Shown: positions 10,059-19,210 of the stretch, piece by piece
Position numbering within the stretch: the stretch's first letter is position 1
Layout: every line of letters starts with the position of its first letter
Assembly (NCBI RefSeq): GCF_002117485.1
Contig: NZ_CP021033.1
Span: forward strand, 558,001-622,000
DNA length: 64,000 nucleotides
Direction: 5' to 3'
Source: Rhizobium sp. NXC14
GTDB lineage: Bacteria; Pseudomonadota; Alphaproteobacteria; Rhizobiales; Rhizobiaceae
Notes under the pieces: generated by a model
Databases searched by the model: none
What the model was told of the DNA's origin: nothing
What the model saw: the letters and a program-made list of their open reading frames with translations, nothing else
Translations under genes and position numbers: made by a program

Positions 10059-13000
10059 TCAGCCGATGGCCATCAGGCTCGCATTGCCACCCGCAGCGGC
10101 GGTGTTGATCGAGGTCGACACCTCCTCCAGCAGCCAGTTGAGGCAATAGGCTTCCGGATCGCTTGCCAGTTCCTCGCTCGTCGCAGCCTGGACCAAGAGA
10201 AGCGGGCCGGGCAGCGCGGCGATCTTCCGGTTGACGGCAAGAACCCTGTCGCGGTCCCCTTCGACGAGCGCGCCGGAGAAAGGCCCGTCCTTTTCCCAAT
10301 CCGATGTCCAGGAAAGGCGGCTGGCGACAGCCGCCGGAAGATCTGCCAGCACCGACTTCGATATGGAAGCCGCATCGACTACGACGTGGTTGCCTGTGGA
10401 AAGGGCCGCGGCGATCTGGCGATGCAGTCCGGTTTCGGTCTGCGGCACGAGCAGGATTCGGCCGCGCGGATGGAGCGCATAGAGATTGCGCTCGCCAACA
10501 GGGCCGGTGAGTTCGCGTTCGAGCCCGAGCGCCGAGCGGCTTGCATAGCCGCGCGCCGCTTCACCTTCGCCCGTCAGGCCCTTCTTATCGAGCCAGACGA
10601 TATAATCGCGAAGGGCGAGGTCGGTATGGACGGAATCCTGCTGCGGCGGCACGGGGGCGCGCTGCACCAGGCGGCCGATATAAAGCGGGCCGCCGGCCTT
10701 TGGACCGGTTCCCGAGAGGCCACGGCCGCCGAAAGGCTGCACACCGACAACCGCACCGATGATGTTGCGGTTGACGTAGAGGTTGCCGGCCTTGATGCGG
10801 CTCGTCACATGCGCGATCGTTTCGTCAAGCCGCGTGTGAAGCCCGAAGGTGAGGCCATAACCCGAGGCGTTGATGTCGTCGATCAGGCGATCGAGGCCGT
10901 TTCTCTTGAAGCGGACGACATGCAGGACCGGCCCGAAGACCTCCTTCGTCAGGTCCGAGAGGGATTTGATCTCGATGATCGTCGGCGGAACGAAGGTGCC
11001 TTTTGCTGCGCTTTCCGGCAGCGGCAGCTGTTCCACCTTGCGGCCGGCGCCGCGCATTGCTTCGATATGCTGGTCGATCTCCGTCTTCGCGCCGTCGTTG
11101 ATGACAGGCCCTACGTCGATGCTTAAGCGATCGGTGCGGCCGATGGTCAATTCACGGAAGGCGCCCTTCAGCATGGCGAGCGTCCTGTCGGCAATGTCGT
11201 CCTGCAGGCAGAGAACACGCAACGCCGAGCAGCGCTGGCCGGCGCTGTCGAAAGCCGATGTCACGACGTCGGCCACGACCTGCTCAGCCAGGGCGGAAGA
11301 ATCGACGATCATGCCGTTCTGGCCGCCGGTTTCGGCAATCAGCGGGATCGGCTTGCCGGTTGCCGACAGGCGTTCAGCGAGCTGCGCCTGGATCATACGG
11401 GCCACCTCGGTCGAGCCGGTAAACATGACGCCCGCCGTTTGCTGCGCCCCGACCATGCCGGCGCCGAGGCGGCCGCTGCCGGGCACGAATTGCAGGGCGC
11501 CGACAGGCACGCCGGCCTCGTGGAGAATTTTGACACTCTCCGAAGCGATGATCGGCGTGACACCGGCAGGTTTCGCCAGCACGGGATTGCCGGCCACGAG
11601 GGCAGCGGCAACCTGGCCGGTGAAAATCGCCAGCGGGAAATTCCACGGGCTTATGCAGACGATCGGCCCGAGCGGCAGATGCGACGGACCGAGGGTTTTG
11701 CGCGCCTGATCGGCATAATACCGCAGGAAGTCGACCGCCTCGCGTACTTCGCCGACTGCGTTGGCGGCGGACTTGCCGGCCTCGCGCATGACGATGCCCA
11801 TCAGCACCTTGATACGAGCCTGCATGATATCGGCCGCCCGATCGAGGCAGGCGGCGCGCTCGGCCGGCGGCACGGCAGCCCATTGCGGCGCGTATTCCGC
11901 CGCCATCGCGACGACACGGGCAGCCTCTTCTACCTTCACTTCGGTTACGGTGCCGACGACATCCCGGTGATCGGCGGGATTGAGGACATCACGCGTTACG
12001 CCGTCGGTGGAGCCGTCGGCGAGAATGGGAAGCGCATGCCAGGGCGTCGCAGCCGTGGAGGCAAGCGTCTGCGCCAGGTCCGAAAGCGTGGCTTCGTTCG
12101 AAAGATCGAGACCGCTCGAATTGGCTCGGGCGCTGCCGTAAAGCGCCTTGGGCGCGGCAATCTGCACATGCGGGGCGCCGATGACAGGCATGGCCGCGAC
12201 GGTCTCGGCCGGATCGGCAATCAGGGCCTCGACCGAAACGTTCGGATCGGAGATGCGGTGCACGAAGGAGGAGTTGGCACCGTTTTCGAGCAGACGGCGG
12301 ACGAGATAGGCAAGCAGCGTCTCATGCGTTCCGACGGGTGCATAGATGCGGCAGGGCCGGTCGAGCTTTTCCTTGCCGACGACCTCGTCATAGAGCGGTT
12401 CGCCCATGCCATGCAGGCACTGGAACTCATATTTGCCGACTGCGAAATCAGGCCCTGCCAAATGATAGATCGTGGCGAGCGTCTGGGCATTGTGGGTGGC
12501 GAACTGCGGGAAGACGGCATCGGCGGCGGCCAGCAGTTTGCGCGCGCAGGCGATGTAGGCGACGTCGGTATAGATCTTGCGGGTATAGACCGGATAATCG
12601 TCGAGACCATCCAGCTGGGCGCGCTTGATCTCCGCATCCCAATAAGCGCCCTTGACGAGACGGACCATGATCCGGCGCCCGGAGCGGCGGGCGAGATCGA
12701 TGATGTAATCCAGCACGAAGGGGCAGCGCTTGCCGTAGGCCTGCACGACGAAGCCGAGTCCGTTCCATCCGCCAAGCTCCGGGGCAAAGCACAGCTCTTC
12801 GAGAAGATCGAGCGAAAGCTCCAGCCGGTCTGCCTCCTCGGCATCGATGTTGAGGCCGATATCATAGGACTTGGCGAGCGCGGCGAGCGCCTTGACCTTC
12901 GGCAGCAACTCGCCCATCACCCGGCCGGCCTGCGCTCTCACATAGCGAGGATGCAGGGCCGAGAGCTTGATCGAAATACCGGGGCCGTCATAAATGCCGC

Positions 13001-13766
13001 GCCCATGCGCCGCCTTGCCGATGGCGTGGATCGCCTTCTCGTAATCCTTGAAATAGCGCTCGGCGTCTGCTGCGGTCGTCGCCGCCTCACCCAGCATGTC
13101 GTAGGAATAGCGGAACCCCCGGGCTTCCAGCGGACGAGCGCGCTTCAGCGCCTCCTCGATCGTTTCGCCGGTGACGAACTGCTCGCCCATCATACGCATC
13201 GCCATATCGACGCCACGACGGATCACCGGCTCGCCGGCGCGCGCGATCAGCCGCGTCAGCGCCGCCGACAGGCTGCGGTCGTTGACCGTCGAGGTAAGCT
13301 TGCCGGTGACGACGAGACCCCAGGTAGCGGCGTTGACGAACATGGATTTGCCGCCGCCGATATGCGAGGTCCAGTTGCCCTCGGCGATCTTGTCGCGGAT
13401 CAACGCGTCGCGGGTGTCCGTGTCGGGAATGCGCAGCAGTGCTTCAGCTAGACACATGAGCGCCACGCCTTCCTGGCTGGAAAGCGAATATTCCTGAACC
13501 AGCCCTTCGACGCCGGTGCCCTTGTGCTTGGCGCGAAGCGCCTCGATCAGGGTGCGGGCAGTGCTGCGGATGTCATAACGTTTGGCCTCGGAAACGCGCG
13601 CGGCCGCGACAAGCGGCGGCAGGCATTCGGTTTCCGGGCGGCGATAGGCGGCGGTGATTGCCTGGCGAAGCTCGGATTGCGGCCGGATCGGCGGCGCGAA
13701 GGCGGCGAATGGCGCGCCCTCGTAGGGATCATTGGATGGCGTGGTGTCGATCGCTGCGTTGAGCAT
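10059..13766 (-). CDS. putA: Bifunctional proline dehydrogenase / P5C dehydrogenase PutA
   Basis: A 1235-residue bifunctional enzyme oxidising proline to glutamate at the inner membrane. The N-terminal half holds the FAD-dependent proline dehydrogenase barrel (RYSYDMLGEAA, GISIKLSALHPRY, LNIDAEEADRLELSLDLLE). The C-terminal half is the P5C dehydrogenase (ISPWNFPLAIFTGQ, VMFTGSTEVARM, AETGGQNGMIV, and the catalytic Cys in SAGQRCSALR). The extreme N-terminus lacks the ribbon-helix-helix of self-regulating enterobacterial PutA, so control must come from elsewhere, fitting the divergent PutR. The ATG at 13766 has AGGGACC just upstream and is preferred to a TTG five codons earlier. The gene is intact. 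Confidence 0.97.
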   Translation of the reverse strand: MLNAAIDTTPSNDPYEGAPFAAFAPPIRPQSELRQAITAAYRRPETECLPPLVAAARVSEAKRYDIRSTARTLIEALRAKHKGTGVEGLVQEYSLSSQEGVALMCLAEALLRIPDTDTRDALIRDKIAEGNWTSHIGGGKSMFVNAATWGLVVTGKLTSTVNDRSLSAALTRLIARAGEPVIRRGVDMAMRMMGEQFVTGETIEEALKRARPLEARGFRYSYDMLGEAATTAADAERYFKDYEKAIHAIGKAAHGRGIYDGPGISIKLSALHPRYVRAQAGRVMGELLPKVKALAALAKSYDIGLNIDAEEADRLELSLDLLEELCFAPELGGWNGLGFVVQAYGKRCPFVLDYIIDLARRSGRRIMVRLVKGAYWDAEIKRAQLDGLDDYPVYTRKIYTDVAYIACARKLLAAADAVFPQFATHNAQTLATIYHLAGPDFAVGKYEFQCLHGMGEPLYDEVVGKEKLDRPCRIYAPVGTHETLLAYLVRRLLENGANSSFVHRISDPNVSVEALIADPAETVAAMPVIGAPHVQIAAPKALYGSARANSSGLDLSNEATLSDLAQTLASTAATPWHALPILADGSTDGVTRDVLNPADHRDVVGTVTEVKVEEAARVVAMAAEYAPQWAAVPPAERAACLDRAADIMQARIKVLMGIVMREAGKSAANAVGEVREAVDFLRYYADQARKTLGPSHLPLGPIVCISPWNFPLAIFTGQVAAALVAGNPVLAKPAGVTPIIASESVKILHEAGVPVGALQFVPGSGRLGAGMVGAQQTAGVMFTGSTEVARMIQAQLAERLSATGKPIPLIAETGGQNGMIVDSSALAEQVVADVVTSAFDSAGQRCSALRVLCLQDDIADRTLAMLKGAFRELTIGRTDRLSIDVGPVINDGAKTEIDQHIEAMRGAGRKVEQLPLPESAAKGTFVPPTIIEIKSLSDLTKEVFGPVLHVVRFKRNGLDRLIDDINASGYGLTFGLHTRLDETIAHVTSRIKAGNLYVNRNIIGAVVGVQPFGGRGLSGTGPKAGGPLYIGRLVQRAPVPPQQDSVHTDLALRDYIVWLDKKGLTGEGEAARGYASRSALGLERELTGPVGERNLYALHPRGRILLVPQTETGLHRQIAAALSTGNHVVVDAASISKSVLADLPAAVASRLSWTSDWEKDGPFSGALVEGDRDRVLAVNRKIAALPGPLLLVQAATSEELASDPEAYCLNWLLEEVSTSINTAAAGGNASLMAIG

Positions 13767-13793
13767 GGAGGTCCCTATCAATCGATATCTGGT

Positions 13794-13997
13794 TTAACGG
13801 ATGAATGAGGCGCCGGGTTCATCGTCCCAGTCAGCATCATCCGTGACGACAGGGCCGGAATATTCAGTCTCGCAGAGCGGGCGCGCAGGCTTGTCGCGTT
13901 TGAACGTGAGCGCTGCCGCCACGGCCCTTATCGCCACCGGCCGGTAGTGGGCGATGAGGTCCGGCTTCTCGTCGTCGTCCTGCTTTTCCCTGCCCAT
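13794..13997 (-). CDS. Small hypothetical protein between putR and putA
   Basis: A 67-residue ORF whose ATG (MGREKQDDDE) has GGGGT six bases upstream; a longer version from 14048 is possible. It is rich in charged residues, starting basic/acidic and ending DDADWDDEPGASFIR. It is on the putA strand and stops 27 bases before the putA start, so it would be co-transcribed with it. No domain is recognised. The well-placed ribosome-binding site and continuous frame support a real gene, but shadow coding cannot be excluded. Confidence 0.45.
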   Translation of the reverse strand: MGREKQDDDEKPDLIAHYRPVAIRAVAAALTFKRDKPARPLCETEYSGPVVTDDADWDDEPGASFIR

Positions 13998-14170
13998 GCA
14001 TGACCCCATTTTGCGTGTGGCGCCGATGCGATCCTGACGATGCGTCAAGCGCCTGCGCCTTCCATCCCATTATCCACGCATAACGTATCACAGATCGCCA
14101 ATCACGATCTCACTTGATTTTCGCCATTTTCAGCCTGTATGAACTTATTAAATCGCATTTGAGAGCTCAA

Positions 14171-14665
14171 ATGGCTAGCGAACCCGACATCTTTAGTGAA
14201 TTGGACCAATTCGACAGAAAGATCCTCGCAGCACTCGCCGAGGATGGCAGATTGTCGATCACCGATCTCGCCGCGCGCGTCGGGCTATCGAAGACGCCCT
14301 GCCAGCTCCGCTTCAAGCGACTGATCAACGAAGGCTATATCGAAGGCTTCAAGGCCGTCCTCAATCCTGCGAAAATGCAGCTCGACCACATCGCTTTCGT
14401 CGAGGTGAAGCTCTCCGATACCCGCGAGGCGGCCCTGAAAAGCTTCAACGAGGCCATCAAGAAAATCAGGGAGGTCGAGGAGTGCCACATGATCGCCGGC
14501 CGGTTCGACTATCTCCTGAAGATCCGCACCCGCGATATCGGCCGTTACCGCCGCGTCCTCGGTGAACGCATTTCGACACTGCCGCATGTGGCCAACACCT
14601 CGACCAACGTTGCGATGGAGACGATCAAGGAAGGTTGGGACAAGTTCGGTTCGAGTCTCTCGTGA
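14171..14665 (+). CDS. putR: Lrp-family proline-responsive activator PutR
   Basis: A 164-residue Lrp/AsnC regulator with the helix-turn-helix at LSITDLAARVGLSKTPCQLRFKRL and a RAM ligand domain (FVEVKLSDTREAALKSF, EECHMIAGRFDYLLKIRT). The start is taken at MASEPDIF rather than the upstream ATG at 14114. It is divergent from putA and the small ORF. In Agrobacterium, Rhodobacter and relatives this gene pair encodes the proline-dependent activator and its target, which supports the name. Proline is the expected effector. The control region lies between 13998 and 14170. Confidence 0.9.
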   Translation: MASEPDIFSELDQFDRKILAALAEDGRLSITDLAARVGLSKTPCQLRFKRLINEGYIEGFKAVLNPAKMQLDHIAFVEVKLSDTREAALKSFNEAIKKIREVEECHMIAGRFDYLLKIRTRDIGRYRRVLGERISTLPHVANTSTNVAMETIKEGWDKFGSSLS

Positions 14666-14749
14666 TTATTGATCCTACCGCTACATTGCCGCATTGAGCT
14701 TTCGGCTCGGCAGCATTATCAACGGTTCACGCCGGATGGCGGGGGACCC

Positions 14750-15151
14750 ATGCAAAGTCGTTTGGACATGATCGGGAAATGGCTGGTGCGCATTCTGTGC
14801 GCCGTCGCACTCGTGTCAGTCGGATTTGCCCACCAGTCCCCGACGATCGCGGCCGACCCCGTCAACCTTGCCGAATATGTGCTTCCGGACGGGACGCTGC
14901 CCACGCTTTGCGTCACGGTTGCCGACGACGAAGGCGAGACGGGCGCTGATCACAAAGCCCACACTCATGGCTGCGAAGCCTGCCGGATCAGTGCTTCCGT
15001 CCTCCTGCCGCCGCCTGCAGACATCGCCGGGAAAGCCGTGGCATTTTCCGTTCGGGTGGATCTTCCCATTCGCATGGAAGCCTTCCATCGGCAAATTTAC
15101 CCGCCCAACACTGGTCCCAGAGCCCCTCCTTCCGATCCGATCCTGACCTGA
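14750..15151 (+). CDS. Small exported His/Cys-containing protein of a copper/metal operon (DUF2946-like)
   Basis: A 133-residue protein starting at ATG with GGGGGACCC upstream. Residues about 10-32 form a signal or anchor helix (WLVRILCAVALVSVGFAHQ). The mature part has a His-rich turn followed by a cysteine pair (HKAHTHGCEACRIS) and a proline run (LLPPPADI). The HxH...CxxC pattern resembles small metal-handling DUF2946 proteins found beside copper and PepSY genes, but assignment to that family is by eye. It precedes the PepSY, CopC and CopD genes on the same strand, so a periplasmic copper-related role is inferred. Confidence 0.6.
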   Translation: MQSRLDMIGKWLVRILCAVALVSVGFAHQSPTIAADPVNLAEYVLPDGTLPTLCVTVADDEGETGADHKAHTHGCEACRISASVLLPPPADIAGKAVAFSVRVDLPIRMEAFHRQIYPPNTGPRAPPSDPILT

Positions 15152-15232
15152 ACCAGCGCGTCAGCCACGCTGAGGCGCGCCCTTTGTTCTCGGCCGCGCC
15201 TTTGCCAGCGGCCACGGATTCGGAATTTCATC

Positions 15233-16606
15233 ATGTCGACCATCACTTCCACCGCTCCGGCGGAAAGCGCCGTACCCGGTGTCTCGCTATATCGCGCTAT
15301 CTGGCGCTGGCACTTTTTCGCCGGACTTTTTGTCCTCACCTTCATGCTGAACCTCGCGATCACCGGCTCGCTCTATCTCTTCAAGAACGAGATCAACGAA
15401 AGCGTCTTCGCCTACCGCTATGACGTCGTCGCTTCAGGCCAACCACTGGCGCCGGAAAAGCTGGCGGAGATCGCGACGGCCGCCGTGCCGCGCTCCGCGG
15501 TCACCGCCTACAAGGACCCGGCAACGCCTGAGCACTCGGCCATCGTAACGGTGTCAAGCGATGCCGGCTCCACGCTCGTCTTCATCGATCCCTATAAAGG
15601 CAGGATTCTTGATACGGTCGGCGCAACCGAAGAGTTCAACTACGTCGTCAAGCGCATCCATAGTCTTGCTCTGTTTGGGAGCCTTCCAAACAAGCTGATC
15701 GAGATTGCCGGCGGATTCGCCATGGTGCTTGTCGTGACCGGCATCTATCTCTGGTGGCCGCGCCGCCAGACGGGCGGCGTCGTCACGGTCCGTGGCACTC
15801 CGGCCCGACGCGTCTTCTGGCGCGACCTGCATGCCGTAACCGGTGCTTTCGCGGGCATACTGATCTTCTTCCTGGCGATCACCGGCATGCCGTGGTCGGG
15901 CTACTGGGGTTCGAACGTGCAGGCCTGGCTCGGAAGCCATGGCCTGGGCTATCCCACGCAACTCTGGGACGATGTGCCGAAATCGCGGAAGGTTACCCAG
16001 GACATCCTGCCTGTGGTCGGCTGGACAGTCGAACAGGCTCCGGTCCCGCTCTCCGACATTGCCGTCGCCCGGTCGAAGAAGCCGATCGGCCTGAACAAGG
16101 CCGTCGACGTCGCAAAGGCGGCCGGTCTGACGCCGGGTTTCGACATTGCCATGCCTTCCGGTGAAGCCGGCGTCTATTCGGCGGCGATCTATCCCGATGA
16201 TCTCGCCAAGGAGCGGACGATCCACATCGACCAGTATTCGGGCAAACCGCTCGTCGACATCTCCTACCGCCAGTACCCAATTTTCGGAAAGGCCATCGAG
16301 TGGGGCATCAATGTTCACCAGGGGCGCGAATTTGGCCGCGCCAATCAATTCCTGATGCTCGCCACCTGCCTGGCGATCATTCTTTCCTGCGTGACCGGCA
16401 TCGTCATGTGGTGGAAGCGACGCCCGTCCGGACGTGTGGGGGTTCCACCGCTGCCGCCGCGGCGATCGGTTTATGTCGGCCTATGGACCATCACGGCCGT
16501 CTTCGCCCTGGCGTTTCCGCTGACCGGTCTCGCCATCCTGCTGATGGTCGCGACCGACCAAGCCATCATTCGCACGATCCCACCGCTTCGGCGTGCGTTC
16601 GCTTGA
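15233..16606 (+). CDS. PepSY-associated transmembrane helix protein
   Basis: A 457-residue inner-membrane protein of the PepSY-TM family. The first helix follows IWRWHFFAGLFVLTFMLNLA. A PepSY-like periplasmic part comes next, then a helix ending in YLWWPRR, a second RDLHAVTGAFAGILIFFLAITGMPWSGYWG segment, another PepSY-like stretch, and two C-terminal helices (LMLATCLAIILSCVTGIVMWWKRR). Conserved membrane His residues (WHFF, LHAVTG, NVHQG) suggest haem or metal binding. Relatives are proposed ferric-chelate or copper reductases working with outer-membrane uptake. It sits in the metal operon upstream of CopC/CopD; exact activity is not established. Confidence 0.85.
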   Translation: MSTITSTAPAESAVPGVSLYRAIWRWHFFAGLFVLTFMLNLAITGSLYLFKNEINESVFAYRYDVVASGQPLAPEKLAEIATAAVPRSAVTAYKDPATPEHSAIVTVSSDAGSTLVFIDPYKGRILDTVGATEEFNYVVKRIHSLALFGSLPNKLIEIAGGFAMVLVVTGIYLWWPRRQTGGVVTVRGTPARRVFWRDLHAVTGAFAGILIFFLAITGMPWSGYWGSNVQAWLGSHGLGYPTQLWDDVPKSRKVTQDILPVVGWTVEQAPVPLSDIAVARSKKPIGLNKAVDVAKAAGLTPGFDIAMPSGEAGVYSAAIYPDDLAKERTIHIDQYSGKPLVDISYRQYPIFGKAIEWGINVHQGREFGRANQFLMLATCLAIILSCVTGIVMWWKRRPSGRVGVPPLPPRRSVYVGLWTITAVFALAFPLTGLAILLMVATDQAIIRTIPPLRRAFA

Positions 16607-16615
16607 GGAGGCGAC

Positions 16616-16702
16616 ATGAAGACAATCCGCATTCAGCCCTTCGGTGACGCTTTGACAAACGACCGCGTCAACTGGCAACTTCGAAGGAAACAGATGAGAT
16701 GA
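16616..16702 (+). CDS. 28-codon small ORF translationally coupled to copC
   Basis: An ATG preceded by GAGGAGGCGAC, one of the strongest ribosome-binding sites in the region, opens a 28-residue frame (MKTIRIQPFGD...RKQMR). Its TGA overlaps the ATG of the next gene as ATGA. The ORF begins 9 bases after the PepSY protein stop. The peptide is basic with no signal or membrane segment. It could be a leader peptide coupling CopC translation, or the start of a formerly longer gene. Coding status is inferred only from the ribosome-binding site and coupling. Confidence 0.5.
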   Translation: MKTIRIQPFGDALTNDRVNWQLRRKQMR

Positions 16703-17070
16703 CTATGTCAAAACTCCCCCTGATCGCTTCCATCGCACTGATCTTGACGGCCGCGGCCGCCAGCCAGGCCCTGGCTCACGCCCACCTGAAAACGTCGAGC
16801 CCGGCGGAGAAGACGTCCGTCGTCTCTCCCAGCGAACTCGACCTGACTTTTACGGAAGAACTCGATCTCAAGTTCAGCGGCGTGAAGGTCACCGACTCCA
16901 GCAAGGAGGAAATCAAGCTTGGCGAAGCCGGACTGAAGGACGATGGCAAGGTTCTGACGGTTCCCGTTTCTGCAACATTGGCGCCAGGCGACTACACAGT
17001 CAGCTGGCATGTGCTTTCGGCCGACGGTCATAAGACCAACGGCAGCTATACCTTCACCGTCAAGCCGTGA
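16699..17070 (+). CDS. copC: Periplasmic copper-binding protein CopC/YobA family
   Basis: A 123-residue exported protein with a cleavable signal (about residues 1-26, ending ASQALAHA). The mature protein begins HAHLKTSSPA, placing the N-terminal His used for Cu(II) binding. The C-terminal strand WHVLSADGHKTNGSYTF supplies the other conserved Asp/His ligands of CopC. Its start overlaps the 28-codon ORF and its stop overlaps CopD (GTGA), so the three are coupled. It probably shuttles copper in the periplasm to CopD. The methionine-rich loop of Pseudomonas CopC is absent, so it would be a single-site Cu(II) type. Confidence 0.88.
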   Translation: MTMSKLPLIASIALILTAAAASQALAHAHLKTSSPAEKTSVVSPSELDLTFTEELDLKFSGVKVTDSSKEEIKLGEAGLKDDGKVLTVPVSATLAPGDYTVSWHVLSADGHKTNGSYTFTVKP

Positions 17071-17960
17071 TCACGCCCGAGACGGCCTATATCGCTTGCC
17101 GCTTTTTCCTAGACGTCGCTGCCCTGTATCTGTGGGGCAGCTCCGCATATCTGTGGCTGCTCGTTCCGGCCTCCCTTTCCGGGAATATCTTGACACGGCA
17201 ATCTTGGCCGCGAGCCCTTGCGGTCGGCTGCACAGTCGCTGCAACGGTCCTTGCCCTCCCATTCAGGTCCGCGATCCTCGGTGAGGATTGGGCGCAGGCA
17301 TTTGATTTCAGCGCAATGCTAGATATTCTTTCCGGCACCACGATCGGCACGGCGTGGATGTGGCAGGCGGCAGGAGCCGCCGCGCTTTTGATCGCATACA
17401 TCGCGACGCCCACGCGATTGCGGGCCGCCGCCATGACGTTCGCGGCGGGATTCCTGCTGGCCGGTCTTGCCGCGAGCGGCCATGCCGCCATGAACACCGG
17501 CTGGTTTCGCGCACTGCATCGGGGAGTCGATATCGTCCATGTCCTGGCGGGAGGCGCCTGGTTCGGGGCGCTGATCCCGGTCGCGATCATTTTGCCCCTG
17601 TTGTCCGATCACCGGGCCGGCCGCGACGCGACCACGGCGCTCGTCCGTTTCTCCACGGCAGGCCACATCGCCGTCGGCATGGTTTTGATCTCCGGCGCCG
17701 GCAACATGTTCATGATCATCGGGGGTTTTCCGCTCGACTGGTCCGTTGTCTATCAGCTTCTACTTTCCCTGAAGATACTGCTCGTCCTGTCGATGATCGG
17801 ACTGGCGATCCTCCACAGGTATGTGCTCGTGCCAAAACTCTCCTGGTCTCATGGAGCCGTGACGGCACTCAGGATCGGCACCGTTGTCGAAATTGTCTTG
17901 GCATTCGCGGTCGTCGGCCTAGTGGCATGGTTCGGCACGCTGGAGCCGGCAGCCATGTAA
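17067..17960 (+). CDS. copD: Copper resistance/uptake membrane protein CopD
   Basis: A 297-residue polytopic inner-membrane protein beginning at GTG overlapping the copC stop by four bases. About eight hydrophobic segments are visible (YLWGSSAYLWLLVPASL, IGTAWMWQAAGAAALLIAY, MTFAAGFLLAGLAASGHAA, VVYQLLLSLKILLVLSMIGLA and others). Conserved His residues in SGHAAMNTGWF, LHRGVDIVHVLAGGAWFGAL and FSTAGHIAVGM match the CopD family. It is expected to receive copper from CopC and move it across the inner membrane. It is the last gene of the metal operon. Confidence 0.88.
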   Translation: MITPETAYIACRFFLDVAALYLWGSSAYLWLLVPASLSGNILTRQSWPRALAVGCTVAATVLALPFRSAILGEDWAQAFDFSAMLDILSGTTIGTAWMWQAAGAAALLIAYIATPTRLRAAAMTFAAGFLLAGLAASGHAAMNTGWFRALHRGVDIVHVLAGGAWFGALIPVAIILPLLSDHRAGRDATTALVRFSTAGHIAVGMVLISGAGNMFMIIGGFPLDWSVVYQLLLSLKILLVLSMIGLAILHRYVLVPKLSWSHGAVTALRIGTVVEIVLAFAVVGLVAWFGTLEPAAM

Positions 17961-18125
17961 GTCACGCTGAGGCATCGCGCAATGACCGCTTCGAGGCAAC
18001 CGGCCAGCGACCGGTCCATCCTCTGCATCTTGCTAGCGAACCGCTTACGGGGTCTGATACCGCCAGGAGATGAATGGCTTGACATAGACGAGTCTTCGGC
18101 GACCGACCTGAGAATGAGGAGCAGG

Positions 18126-19210
18126 ATGAATCACGTCAACAGCCCTAAGGCATCGGCGAGCGAGGAGAGGGAAGCGCGCCGGCTGCAATATCTTCCCTGG
18201 GAGCGCATCGCGTCGGACCTCGATCATCCCGCTCACCTCGCCCGCAAGGCAGCGCTCCGGCGATCATGCGCCGCCGAACTAGCCGAGACCTCCTATATCG
18301 CCGAGAATGCCGCGATCTTCACCGAAAGCCTGACGATCCTGATCTGCCCATACACCGCCAAGGCGTCGTCAGCCTCGGCATCATAACCCGCGACGGTGTA
18401 TGGATCGGCGCCAATTGCGTGATCCTCGATGGCGTCACGATCGGAAACGGCGCCCTCATAGCTGCCGGGGCGGTCGTCACCAGGGACATTCCCGCGATGG
18501 CGATTGCGCTGAGGGATGATCCGAAGGCGCTCTACAACGTCCTTTCGGTCGGCTATGCGCTTGAACTGCTCGGCTCGAATCCGCGGCACCCTGTCCGCGC
18601 GGTCGAGCTCGACGCCGCAGGGCTCGAGGCGTGGCTGAGCGCCCTGCCCTGGCAAAGCAGGGCGTGGCATGCCGGCAGCGTGGTCGATGCCATCGGCACC
18701 GCCATCTATTTCAACGCCAGCTATTTCGGCATCCGGCAATCACGCCAGGCGCTGTTCGAATGGTTGAACCGCAATGCCAACAGCGTCTCCGGCCTATGGG
18801 GCGAGCCAACAGCTGCCGAGGGAATGGCTCCAGCCGGTGAATGGCTTTTATCGCCTGACGCGCGGCACCTATGCCTCAACTACCGCAATCACAAGGGCTT
18901 CGTCGGCGAGAAGTATAATGCCTGCAACCTGCTCGATACGATCCATCCGCTGCTGTTGATTACCCGGCAGACCGATTACCGGCGGACAGACGGAGAGGCG
19001 ATTTCCCGACATCTCATAACAAGAGCCCTGGACAGATGGCGGGACGGCGAAGGATTCCCGTTCGCCGACGGCGCCGAGCCAAGCCTGCGGGGAACAGAGA
19101 TGTGGCTTTCGGTCATTCACCTTTCAGCCGATTTCCTCGGCCTTGCGGATCACTTCGCCTTCGTCCCCAAGGGCGTGCATCGGACGGCAACGCCGGGGCT
19201 CGGTCTGTGA
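18126..19210 (+). pseudogene. Decayed left-handed beta-helix acyltransferase gene
   Basis: The ATG at 18126 has GAGGAGCAGG upstream. The first part ([20 protein letters not shown], then [17 protein letters not shown]) reads in one frame. At about 18340 the hexapeptide-repeat part continues in another frame ([27 protein letters not shown]), with most of the expected hexapeptide coils missing. Near 18830 the homologous reading ([17 protein letters not shown]) moves to a third frame and near 18885 returns to [21 protein letters not shown]-terminal all-helical domain follows to the stop at 19210. A deletion plus several frameshifts make a functional protein unlikely. The intact family is a LacA/CysE-type acetyltransferase fused to a helical domain. 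Confidence 0.8.

Noticed and set aside
11439..13451. Long plus-strand open frame opposite putA
   Set aside because: It is the antisense shadow of an intact, strongly recognisable putA and shows no family motif or ribosome-binding site.
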